Shown here: positions 32,115-40,049 of the stretch, piece after piece | Numbering within the stretch: the stretch's first letter is position 1 | How the letters are laid out: each line of letters starts with the position of its first letter | DNA from: Bordetella sp. H567 | GTDB lineage: Bacteria > Pseudomonadota > Gammaproteobacteria > Burkholderiales > Burkholderiaceae_B | Reading direction: 5' to 3' | DNA length: 64,000 bases | Assembly: GCF_001704295.1 (NCBI RefSeq) | Contig: NZ_CP012334.1 | Span: forward strand, 3,050,084 to 3,114,083 | The notes under the pieces: model-generated | Told to the model about the DNA's origin: nothing | Database searches by the model: none | What the model saw: the letters and a program-made list of their open reading frames with translations, nothing else | Position numbers and translations under genes: made by a program

Positions 32115-33781
32115 TGGCCTGGTCATGGGGCGCGGCCCTGATCGCGCTGATCGTCTGCGCGCCGATGGCGGCGCTGGGGTGGCAGGCGCTGGGCGCCGAT
32201 GCCGGCCATTGGTCGCACCTGGCGCAATACGTGCTGCCGCAGGCGGCCGCCAACACCGGGCTGCTGCTGCTGGGCGTGGGCGCGCTGACCGCGGTGCTGG
32301 GCACGGGCAGCGCTTGGCTGGTCAGCGCCTATGAATTCCGCGGACGGCGCGTCCTGAGCTGGGCGCTGCTGCTGCCGCTGGCCGTGCCCACCTACATCGT
32401 CGCCTTCGCCTACCTGGACCTGCTGCATCCCATCGGGCCGGTGCAGGGTGCCATCCGCGCGCTGCTGGGCTACGACAGCCCACGGCAGTTCCGGCTGCCC
32501 GAGCTGCGCTCGCTGCCGGGCGCCATTTTCGTGCTCGGGTGTGCGCTGTATCCCTATGTCTACCTGACGACGCGCGCCATGTTCATGACCCAGGCCGCCA
32601 ATGTGCTGGAGGCCGCGCGCACGCTGGGCGCGGGCCGCGCCGCGGCGTTCTGGCGCGTCGCCCTGCCCCTGGCGCGTCCCGCCATCGCGGTGGGATTGAG
32701 CCTGGCCCTGCTTGAAACCCTGAACGACATCGGCGCCTCGGAATTCCTGGGCGTGCAGACGCTGACCGTGTCCGTCTATACCACCTGGGTTACGCGATCG
32801 GACCTGGCCTCGGCGGCGCAGATCGCCTTGACCATGCTGGCCATCGTGGTCGCCCTGCTCCTGGTGGAACGGCATGGACGCCGGCGCCAGCGCTACGCCG
32901 CCGCACAGCGCATGCGGCCGATGCAGCCGGTGCGGCTGCGCGGCTGGCGCGCCGCGCTCGCGGCCGCGCTGGGCGCGGTGCCCGTCACGCTGGGCTTCCT
33001 CGCACCCGCCCTGTACTTGCTGTGGGAAACGCAGAAGCGCCTGCACCTGGTCGGCGGCGTATCGCGCCAACTGGCGGCGGCAGCGGGCAACACGCTGGCC
33101 ATCGCCGCCGTCGCGACCGCCGTCACGCTGGCATGCGGCATGGTGGTGGCCTGGGCGGCGCGCGCGACGCGAGAGAGCGGCCGCCGGCGGCTGGCGCAGC
33201 TATATGCACGGGTGGCCGGCCTGGGCTACGCGGTGCCCGGCACCGTGCTGGCGATCGGCCTGCTGACACCCTTCAGCCTGGTCGACCGCGCGCTCTCGGC
33301 AACGCTGGGCACCGCCGGCATGGTGTGGATGGGATCGGCGGTGGCCCTGGCATGCGCCTATGCGATCCGCTTCCTGGCGATCGCTACGGGCGGACTGGAA
33401 GCCGGCCTGGCGCGCATCCCGCCGTCGCTGGAACAGGCGGCACGCCTGCTGGGCGAAAGCCCCGGCGGGACGCTGCGCCGCGTACATTTGCCGCTGCTGC
33501 GACCGGCGATCGCGGGGGCCGCCCTGCTGGTCTTCGTCGACGCCATGAAGGAACTGCCCGCCACGCTACTGCTGCGGCCCATGAACTTCGATACCCTGGC
33601 GACCTGGCTGTACGCCGAGGCCGCGCGCGGCACCTACGAGGAAGGCGCCGTGGCGGCGCTGGCCATCGTCGCGGCCGGCTTGATCCCGGTGATCCTGCTG
33701 GCACGCGGACAGGAGCGACTGCGCGCGGCGCGTACGCCCCACCCCCACCCTCGAACCATGCCGGACGGCATCGCATCATGA
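32114..33781 (+). CDS. fbpB: Ferric iron ABC transporter, permease (double-length FbpB)
   Basis: This 555-aa inner-membrane protein contains two homologous permease halves, as FbpB does, with about 12 membrane segments. An EAA-type loop appears in each half: ARTLGAGRAAAFWRVALPLARPAI near residue 175 and ARLLGESPGGTLRRVHLPLLRPAI near 440. Start and stop overlap both neighbours (TGATG with fbpA, ATGA with fbpC), so the three genes are translationally coupled. Confidence 0.94.
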   Translation: MAWSWGAALIALIVCAPMAALGWQALGADAGHWSHLAQYVLPQAAANTGLLLLGVGALTAVLGTGSAWLVSAYEFRGRRVLSWALLLPLAVPTYIVAFAYLDLLHPIGPVQGAIRALLGYDSPRQFRLPELRSLPGAIFVLGCALYPYVYLTTRAMFMTQAANVLEAARTLGAGRAAAFWRVALPLARPAIAVGLSLALLETLNDIGASEFLGVQTLTVSVYTTWVTRSDLASAAQIALTMLAIVVALLLVERHGRRRQRYAAAQRMRPMQPVRLRGWRAALAAALGAVPVTLGFLAPALYLLWETQKRLHLVGGVSRQLAAAAGNTLAIAAVATAVTLACGMVVAWAARATRESGRRRLAQLYARVAGLGYAVPGTVLAIGLLTPFSLVDRALSATLGTAGMVWMGSAVALACAYAIRFLAIATGGLEAGLARIPPSLEQAARLLGESPGGTLRRVHLPLLRPAIAGAALLVFVDAMKELPATLLLRPMNFDTLATWLYAEAARGTYEEGAVAALAIVAAGLIPVILLARGQERLRAARTPHPHPRTMPDGIAS

Positions 33782-34575
33782 CCGCATCGCTGGAACTGGA
33801 TCGCCTGAGCCTGGCCTACGACACGCCGCGCGGCGCGGTGCGCGTGGTCGACGAATTGTCCCTGACCCTGCCCGGCGGCCATATCGGCTGCCTGCTTGGC
33901 GCTTCGGGCTGCGGCAAGACCACGGTGCTGCGCGCCATCGCGGGTTTCGAGCCGCCCGTCGGCGGGCGCATCCTGCTGGACGGCACGGTGCTGTCCAGCG
34001 CCGCGCACTGCGTGGCGCCAGAACGCCGCCGCGTGGGCATGATGTTCCAGGACTACGCGCTGTTTCCGCATCTGAACGTCGCCGGCAATGTGGGTTTCGG
34101 CCTGCGCCGGCTTGCGCGCGAGGAGCGCGTCCAGCGTGTCGCCGAGATGCTGGAACTGGTCGGGCTGGCGCGCGCGGCCGACAGTTATCCGCACGAACTT
34201 TCCGGCGGCCAGCAGCAGCGCGTCGCGCTGGCCCGCGCGCTGGCACCTTCACCTGAGCTGCTGCTGCTGGACGAACCGTTTTCCAACCTGGATGCGGATG
34301 CGCGCGAACGCCTGGCCTTCGAAGTGCGCGACATCCTCAAGCAAACCGGCCACACGGCGATACTGGTCACGCACGACCAGGCGGAGGCCTTCGCCATCGC
34401 CGACCGCATCGGCATCATGGCCGAAGGCCGCGTCGCGCAGTGGGACACGCCGTACAACCTGCGCCATCACCCTGCCACGGCATTCGTGGCGGATTTCATC
34501 CGCCGCGAAGCGCTGGCCGAACGCCGGGCCGCAGCGTATGCGCGCGGCGCACGGCCGGCCGTGGCCGCGGAATGA
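33778..34575 (+). CDS. fbpC: Ferric iron ABC transporter, ATP-binding protein
   Basis: This 265-aa ATPase powers the FbpAB importer. Walker A GASGCGKTT, the Q-loop MMFQDYALFPH, the signature LSGGQQQRVALARAL, Walker B LLLLDEPFSNLD and the switch His in LVTHDQAEAF are all intact. It is shorter than typical FbpC (about 350 aa) and lacks most of the C-terminal regulatory barrel. The last 25 residues are Arg/Ala-rich. The 138-nt gap to the next gene has a 7-bp stem, ACGGCAC with GTGCCGT, but no T-run. Confidence 0.93.
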   Translation: MTASLELDRLSLAYDTPRGAVRVVDELSLTLPGGHIGCLLGASGCGKTTVLRAIAGFEPPVGGRILLDGTVLSSAAHCVAPERRRVGMMFQDYALFPHLNVAGNVGFGLRRLAREERVQRVAEMLELVGLARAADSYPHELSGGQQQRVALARALAPSPELLLLDEPFSNLDADARERLAFEVRDILKQTGHTAILVTHDQAEAFAIADRIGIMAEGRVAQWDTPYNLRHHPATAFVADFIRREALAERRAAAYARGARPAVAAE

Positions 34576-34713
34576 TCGCGGACCAACGCGGCACGGACGA
34601 AGCGCCACGGCACCCGCCGGAGCGCCATCGGCCGGCCGTGTGCCGTCCAACGGAGGCCCGGACAGGACCGCGCCTATTCGCCGATGCCGGCATGCGGGAT
34701 CCGGGCAGGCCCG

Positions 34714-35700
34714 TCACACGTCGGTGTACACCTTCATGGCCGTGGGCTTGTCCTGCGGGCGGTCCTCGGAAATCTGGATGATCTCGCAGGGCCGCGATTC
34801 CGGCTCCGGCATGCCGGGCAGCCACACCCAATAGTGATTCGTCGGCAGCCCGTTGACGGCCGCGACGTAATGGGTACCGCGCGCATCGATGGCATGGATC
34901 GTCACGCGGCTGATCAGGCCGCCCTTGAGCGCACGCATGTCGTCCACGGCTTCCTTCACGGCGCGTTCCACGCTCATGCCCATTTTCATGTACAGCACGA
35001 CCGCGCGCGCCGTGCCCGCGCGTATGGTCATTTCGCCCGCGCCGGTGCAGGCGCACGCGCCGTAGCGGGTGTCGGCGTAGGCGCCGGCGCCGATGATGGG
35101 GCTGTCGCCCAGGCGACCCGGATACTTCCAGCCCCATCCCGACGTGCTGGTGCCGGTCGCGATGTGGCCTGCCGCATCGAGCGCCAGGAAAACCGTCGTG
35201 TCCTTGCCGATTTCCGGGTCAACGGCGTTCTGGCAATACGGGGTCAGCGGCACGTCCGGCCAGTTGGCGCGATCCGCGGGGCTGACCTCACCGTCAAACC
35301 ATCGCTGGTACGCCTTGCGGGAATGGTCGGCCAGCAGTTCGCCCCGCTCTTCGCCGATTTCGGCCGCGAAGCGCGCCGCGCCGTCGCCGATCAGCAGTTC
35401 GTGCGGCAGGCGTTCCATCACCTGGCGCGCGACGCTGACCGGGTGGCGGAATCCCTTCAAGCCGCCGACCGCGCCGGTGCGCAGCGTGGACCCGTCCATC
35501 ACCGACCCGTCCAGCTCCACTTCGCCCAGCAGATTGGGCCAGCCGCCGCGGCCGACGGTGCGCACGGTTTCATCGTCCTCGACCAGGCGCACGCCCGCCT
35601 CGATTGCGTCCAGCGCGGCGCGACCTTCCCGCAACAGCCGCGCGGTGGTGCCGATGCCGGACTTGCCTTCGTTGTTCGTCAAAATGATCATCAAAGCCAT
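34714..35700 (-). CDS. Glycosylasparaginase / isoaspartyl peptidase family (Ntn hydrolase)
   Basis: This 328-aa enzyme is made as a precursor that cuts itself before Thr168 (EIGKDTTVF) to expose the nucleophile. The substrate region TSGWGWKYPGRLGDSPIIGAGAYAD and the CTGAGE motif are typical of aspartylglucosaminidase-type members. It probably hydrolyses N4-linked or beta-aspartyl amides of asparagine. No signal peptide is seen, so it should be cytoplasmic. The solute receptor gene that precedes it on the same strand could supply the substrate, but this is only a positional argument. Confidence 0.87.
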   Translation of the reverse strand: MALMIILTNNEGKSGIGTTARLLREGRAALDAIEAGVRLVEDDETVRTVGRGGWPNLLGEVELDGSVMDGSTLRTGAVGGLKGFRHPVSVARQVMERLPHELLIGDGAARFAAEIGEERGELLADHSRKAYQRWFDGEVSPADRANWPDVPLTPYCQNAVDPEIGKDTTVFLALDAAGHIATGTSTSGWGWKYPGRLGDSPIIGAGAYADTRYGACACTGAGEMTIRAGTARAVVLYMKMGMSVERAVKEAVDDMRALKGGLISRVTIHAIDARGTHYVAAVNGLPTNHYWVWLPGMPEPESRPCEIIQISEDRPQDKPTAMKVYTDV

Positions 35701-35714
35701 CCCTTGCTAAACCG

Positions 35715-35846
35715 TTGCTGGAATTCCGTCACGGGCCGTCGATGAAAATGCCATCCCGGGCCATGGCGGAAAGCCCATCACCGCCTTTGCGGTCATCCCG
35801 ATCACAGTCCCTTGCAGGATTCCATCACAGGCCGTTGCGGAAATCC
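35715..35846. repeat. Three decayed copies related to the 3-prime end of the solute receptor gene
   Basis: Segments at about 35715-35752, 35748-35775 and 35812-35846 share the pattern TTCCRTCACRGGCCGT followed by GAAA and CC. The last copy is the true C-terminal coding end of the following gene (read on the minus strand). The others look like degraded partial duplications of it in the intergenic space. Confidence 0.45.
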
Positions 35847-36889
35847 CTGTTCCAGAAATCCAGCATCTGGCCCTTGTGTTTCATCACCAGCGCGAAGTCC
35901 ACGGGAACGATGCGTTCCAGCTCCGCGCCGGAAAAGCCGACGGCCTGCTGAAGCTCGGGCGGCAAGGCGGCGTTGGACACCGTCGGCGCATAACCCATGG
36001 TCTCGGCGAATGCCCGCTGCGCGCGCGGATCCAGCATGGCGTTCAGATACGGGAACGCGCAGTCCTGCGCCTTGCTGCCCACGGCGATGCCGGCCTCGAA
36101 GGTGGCGGGCAGCGCGCCCTCTTTCGGAAAAACGTAGTCGACCGGCAATCCCGCCTTCTTCCACTGCAGGGTGCGCGCCTTCCACGTCACCGTCACGTCG
36201 ATCTCACCGCTCTTCAGGGCCGCGGCCAGGGCGTCCACCGACGGATAGACGTGAGGCTTGTTCTCCCGCAGCTGGCGCAGGAAAGCCTGTCCTGCCTCGA
36301 GATCGCCGACGGGCTTGCCCGTGGCCAGCGCGCCGGCCAGCGTCAGATAGTCGTACTGGTCGTCCACCAGCCCGACCTTGCCCTTGTAGGCGGGGTCCAA
36401 CAGGACGGCCAGGCCGTCGGGACGCGTCTTGACGCGGCTGGTGTCGTAGACCAGCACCAGCGCGCTGAAGATATGCGGGATCGCATAGCCGCGCCGGAAC
36501 TGCGGGATCACATGCGCCAGGTTGGGGATATGGGCCTCGTCCAGCGGGACGGTCGTTCCTTCCGCCTGCATCTGGAACATGTCGTTGTCGCGCAGCAGGG
36601 CGATGTCCAGCGTGCTGCGGCGCGCGTGTGCTTCCGAGCGCATCTTGGTCTGCCGCACCAGCGCGCTGCCCACGTCATAGACGACGGTGACGCCGGCGGG
36701 CTCGACCAGCGGGTTGATGTTTTCCTGCAGCAGGCGCTGGTAGTCGCCGCCCCAGGTGCCCACCACCACCCGGCCCGTACATGCGCCGGCCGCCTGCGCC
36801 CTGCCCGCCAACGGTCCCAGCGCCGAGGCGGCCGCAAGACCGCCCGCCGTGGCCAGGAAGCGGCGGCGACGATGATTCGTGTTATTCAT
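35825..36889 (-). CDS. Extracellular solute-binding protein, PotD-like, Tat signal
   Basis: This 354-aa periplasmic receptor is of the spermidine/putrescine or iron type (VVVGTWGGDYQRLLQENINPLVE, then YAIPHIFSALVLVYDT). The N-terminus HRRRRFLATAGGLAAASALGP is a strong twin-arginine signal, implying export of a folded protein. No ABC permease or ATPase gene is nearby. GGAGG with ATG at 36889 supports the start. A hairpin, CTTGAT-GAA-ATCAAG, lies 13 nt upstream of the start codon (36902-36916) and a longer GC hairpin precedes that. Confidence 0.88.
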   Translation of the reverse strand: MNNTNHRRRRFLATAGGLAAASALGPLAGRAQAAGACTGRVVVGTWGGDYQRLLQENINPLVEPAGVTVVYDVGSALVRQTKMRSEAHARRSTLDIALLRDNDMFQMQAEGTTVPLDEAHIPNLAHVIPQFRRGYAIPHIFSALVLVYDTSRVKTRPDGLAVLLDPAYKGKVGLVDDQYDYLTLAGALATGKPVGDLEAGQAFLRQLRENKPHVYPSVDALAAALKSGEIDVTVTWKARTLQWKKAGLPVDYVFPKEGALPATFEAGIAVGSKAQDCAFPYLNAMLDPRAQRAFAETMGYAPTVSNAALPPELQQAVGFSGAELERIVPVDFALVMKHKGQMLDFWNRDFRNGL

Positions 36890-36918
36890 TTATGTCTCCT
36901 CCTTGATGAAATCAAGCA

Positions 36919-36956
36919 GCCCCGCCCGGTTCATCCGGTGCGGGGCTTTTCTTTTT
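36919..36956 (+). terminator. Plus-strand intrinsic terminator in the leader of the PotD-like gene
   Basis: The arms GCCCCGC (36919-36925) and GCGGGGC (36940-36946) enclose a loop with a second CCGG pairing and are followed on the plus strand by TTTTC and a run of seven or more T. No plus-strand gene ends here. On the minus strand the same stem lies in the 5-prime leader of the PotD-like gene. Confidence 0.7.
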
Positions 36957-37093
36957 TTTCCGGCGCGACTTCTTGTGGCGGCGCGTCCGGTCTTGTTTAC
37001 ATACGCGGCGGCATTCTAGCGCGCGGGCTCCGCTGACGGGCCCAGCTCATGGGCCCAGCTCACGGAGCCAGCGCACGGGTCTGCCGCACGGGT

Positions 37094-38020
37094 CTAGCGC
37101 GCGGGCAACGGCGCCAGCGGCGCCCAGGCGGGCGCGGGTATGAATTCGGTGGTGTCTTCGGGCACGGTCTGTCCGAACCGGTTGCGCACCCAGTCTTCGC
37201 GCGCCTGCTCGATGCGATCGCGGCGGCTGGACACGAAGTTCCACCACAGGTAGCGGGGACCATCCAGCGGTTCGCCGCCCAGCACCGCCACGCGCGCGGC
37301 CGACACCGCCTTCAGCGTCACCGGCTTGCCGGGGGCAAAGACCACCAGGCGGCCGGACGCGAAGCGCTGGCCGTCGATTTCGACTTCGCCGCGGGCGATG
37401 TAGGCGGCCCGCTCTTCATATTCCGCGTCCAGTTGCAGGCGCGCGCCGGCCTCCAGCGCGATATCGCCCAGGAACAGCGGCGACAGCGTGTGCACGGACG
37501 ACGTCTGCCCGAAGAGCGACCCCGCCACGATCTGCGCGCGGACGCCCTCGCCTTCCATCACGGCCTGCGCGCCGCGGTCGTAATGGACAAAGCCGGGATC
37601 GGTTTCCTCGTGGCTGGCCGGCAGCGCCACCCAGGATTGCAATCCCGCCAGCGGCTGTGCCTGCGCGCGGCTCTCGACCGACGAACGCTCGGAGTGCACG
37701 ATGCCGCGGCCCGCCGTCATCCAGTTCACCTCGCCCGGCAGGATGGTGCGGATATTGCCTGCCCCGTCCCGATGCACGATGGCGCCCTCGTACAGGTAGG
37801 TCACGGTGGACAGGCCGATATGCGGATGCGGACGCACGTCGATACCGGCGCCGGCCGGCAGCATCGCCGGGCCCATCTCATCCAGGAAAACAAAGGGGCC
37901 GACGGTACGGCGTTCGCGCGACGGCAGCGCGCGCCGCACCTCGAAATTGCCGATATCGCTGGTGCGCGGAATCACCACGGACTCGACGGAGGAAGGTAGC
38001 GATGGGGTGAGTTGGGACAT
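37094..38020 (-). CDS. Pirin family protein (cupin)
   Basis: This 308-aa bicupin has the pirin iron site in DVRPHPHIGLSTVTYLYEG and the following HSE (GRGIVHSERS). It has the C-terminal extension WWNFVSSRRDRIEQAREDW found in one bacterial pirin group. Some members have quercetin 2,3-dioxygenase activity and others act in regulation; the role here is unknown. It is 138 nt downstream of a second pirin gene on the same strand. Confidence 0.9.
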   Translation of the reverse strand: MSQLTPSLPSSVESVVIPRTSDIGNFEVRRALPSRERRTVGPFVFLDEMGPAMLPAGAGIDVRPHPHIGLSTVTYLYEGAIVHRDGAGNIRTILPGEVNWMTAGRGIVHSERSSVESRAQAQPLAGLQSWVALPASHEETDPGFVHYDRGAQAVMEGEGVRAQIVAGSLFGQTSSVHTLSPLFLGDIALEAGARLQLDAEYEERAAYIARGEVEIDGQRFASGRLVVFAPGKPVTLKAVSAARVAVLGGEPLDGPRYLWWNFVSSRRDRIEQAREDWVRNRFGQTVPEDTTEFIPAPAWAPLAPLPAR

Positions 38021-38158
38021 GGTGTGCTCCGTGTGCGTGCGGTGACGGGAATGGGCCGGTTCTCCTGGGTGGAGGCGGCTTCGGCCGGGGGCCGGAGCAC
38101 GCGACCCCCGGGGGGCGTCCGCCTGGACCGCAAGATGCAGGCGGACGCGGCCACGTTA

Positions 38159-38857
38159 TCACGGCAAATCGAAAACCAGGACTTCGGCGCCCTCGCCTCG
38201 TTCCAGCACGATGTCGTTCTCATCTTCCACGGCCACCGCATCGCCGGCAACCAGTTCCTTGCCGTTGGCCGTCACCTTGCCGCGGGCGACGTGGATCCAG
38301 GCACGCCGGCCAGGCTCCAGGGCGAGCGTCGCGCGTTCATCGCCGTCGAACAGGCCCGCATACAGACGCGCATCCTGATGGATCAGGACCGAACCGTCCT
38401 TGGCATCCGGCGACGCCACCAGACGCAGGCGGCCACGCTTGTCGGCTTCCTCGAAACGCTTCTCTTCGTAGCTGGGGTCGATGCCCACCACGTTGGGTTC
38501 GATCCAGATCTGCAACAGATGCGTGCCATGGTCGGGCTGCGGATTGAACTCCGAATGCAGCACCCCGCGTCCGGCGCTCATGCGCTGCACGTCTCCCGGG
38601 CGGATGGTCGAGCCGTTACCCATGCTGTCCTTGTGCGCCACGGCACCGTCCAGCACGTAGGTGATGATCTCCATGTCGCGGTGGCCATGCGTGCCGAAGC
38701 CGCGGCCGGCGGCGATCTGGTCGTCGTTGATCACGCGCAGCGGACCGAAGCCCATGTGGCGCGGATCGTAGTAATTCGCGAACGAGAACGTATGGTGGCT
38801 CTTGAGCCAGCCGTGATCGGCATAACCGCGTTCTTGGCTGCGTCGCAGGGTAAGCAT
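38159..38857 (-). CDS. Pirin family protein, YhhW-type quercetinase
   Basis: This 232-aa bicupin starts at the ATG at 38857 after AAGGAG. MLTLRRSQERGYADHGWLKSHHTFSFANYYDP and GFGTHGHRDMEIITYVLDG are diagnostic of YhhW/YhaK-like pirins, with the metal ligands His, His and Glu, then HSE. E. coli YhhW degrades quercetin in vitro. The divergent LysR gene next to it recalls the yhaJ-yhaK pair of E. coli, so control by that regulator is likely. Confidence 0.92.
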   Translation of the reverse strand: MLTLRRSQERGYADHGWLKSHHTFSFANYYDPRHMGFGPLRVINDDQIAAGRGFGTHGHRDMEIITYVLDGAVAHKDSMGNGSTIRPGDVQRMSAGRGVLHSEFNPQPDHGTHLLQIWIEPNVVGIDPSYEEKRFEEADKRGRLRLVASPDAKDGSVLIHQDARLYAGLFDGDERATLALEPGRRAWIHVARGKVTANGKELVAGDAVAVEDENDIVLERGEGAEVLVFDLP

Positions 38858-38941
38858 GGCGTGAACTCCTTGGAAAGGTTGTCGATGAACGTCATTGTGG
38901 GCGTCCACCCGGGGCTTGCGGCTGAACAGGTTTGAAGACAT

Positions 38942-38960
38942 CATTCAATAAATTTGAATG
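38942..38960. promoter_or_regulatory. LysR-type operator between pirin and LysR genes
   Basis: CATTCAA-TAAAT-TTGAATG has perfect 7-bp arms with a 5-nt spacer and contains the T-N11-A core of LysR sites. It lies in the 163-bp divergent region. An ATG at 38958 falls inside its right arm, which argues for a later translation start. Confidence 0.65.
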
Positions 38961-39020
38961 GCCGTTCTGCCATTCCGCTATGGCCTCGCACCCGCGGAGC
39001 CGTCCGTCCCTATCCCCGCC

Positions 39021-39986
39021 ATGCCGCCCTCTTCCCCGCCCTCCGATGCCCTGATCACCCCCGAACTGCTGCTGCTGGTGGACGCGATCGCCCGCCATGG
39101 CAGCTTCGCCAAGGCCGCGCGGGAAATGGGCAAGGTGCCGTCCGCGGTCACCTATGCCATCCGCGGCCTGGAAGACCGCCTGGACGTGCTGCTGTTCGAC
39201 CGCAGCGGGCACCGGGCGATCCTGACGCCCGCGGGCCAGGCCTTGCTGGACGATGGCCGGCTGCTGCTGCAATCCCTGGAAGACCTGACGCGGCGCGTGC
39301 GCCGCATCGCCACCGGCTGGGAGCCCGAACTGCGCATCGCCATCAACGGCGTGCTGCCGTGGCCGCCCATCTACGACTTGATCGAGGAATTCCAGGCCCT
39401 GGACAGCGCCACCAAGCTGCGCTTTTCCAGCGAGGTCCTGAGCGGCACGTGGGACGCCCTGACCGGCGGCCGCGCGGATCTGCTGATCGGCGGCGACGCC
39501 GCGCTGGCGCCCCCGGGGCGGTTCGCCACGCAGACGCTGGGCGAATTGCACCTGCTGTTCTGCGTCGCCCCACACCATCCGCTGGCCCAGGTCGACCATC
39601 CCTTGACGCCGGAGGACATCAGCGCGCACTGCGCCGTGGTCGTGGCCGATACCTCCCGCGCCCTGCCGCCCCTGACGCGCGGCCTGCTGGACACCCAGCA
39701 ACGCGTGGTGATGCCTACCATGCAAGCCAAGATCCACGCGCAGATACGCGGCGTGGGGTGCGGCTATATACCGCACCTGCTCGCCGCGCCCTATCTGGAC
39801 CAGGGGCTGCTGGTGGAAAAACCCACCCGCGACGGCGGGATGCAGGAGCGCCTGTCTTGCGCCTGGCGCGCGCCCGCCCGCGGCGAAGCCTTGAAATGGT
39901 GGCTGAAGAAGCTGGAATCCCCGCGCCTGCGCGCCAGCCTGGTCGACGTACCGGCCGCCGGTGGATCCGGCTCGGAGGGGCGCTAG
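39021..39986 (+). CDS. LysR family transcriptional regulator (YhaJ-like)
   Basis: This 321-aa regulator (342 aa if started at 38958, inside the operator) has an N-terminal helix-turn-helix (HGSFAKAAREMGKVPSAVTYAIRGLEDRL) and a LysR effector domain. YhaJ of E. coli responds to nitroaromatic or quinone-like compounds and controls yhaK and yqjF. The similar pairing with a pirin suggests a comparable aromatic stress role, but this is by analogy only. The stop is followed by an unrelated convergent ntrC. Confidence 0.85.
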   Translation: MPPSSPPSDALITPELLLLVDAIARHGSFAKAAREMGKVPSAVTYAIRGLEDRLDVLLFDRSGHRAILTPAGQALLDDGRLLLQSLEDLTRRVRRIATGWEPELRIAINGVLPWPPIYDLIEEFQALDSATKLRFSSEVLSGTWDALTGGRADLLIGGDAALAPPGRFATQTLGELHLLFCVAPHHPLAQVDHPLTPEDISAHCAVVVADTSRALPPLTRGLLDTQQRVVMPTMQAKIHAQIRGVGCGYIPHLLAAPYLDQGLLVEKPTRDGGMQERLSCAWRAPARGEALKWWLKKLESPRLRASLVDVPAAGGSGSEGR

Positions 39987-40049
39987 CGCGACCGATCGAT
40001 CGATCGGTCGGTTCCGCGCAACGACCCGCGCAAGCGCCTGGCCCCAGAC

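Noticed and set aside
29616-32126. Minus-strand frame of 836 codons across a LysR gene and fbpA
   Set aside because: It is antisense to two well supported genes and to the Fur-like region, with a composition typical of shadow frames.
36902-36916. TTGAT and ATCAA half-sites read as an FNR box
   Set aside because: The spacer is 3 nt rather than the required 4, so it fits a hairpin better than an FNR site.
40006-40019. GATCGATCGATCGGTCGG run after the YhaJ-like gene as a regulatory repeat
   Set aside because: A few GATC units in a short convergent gap; too short to interpret.
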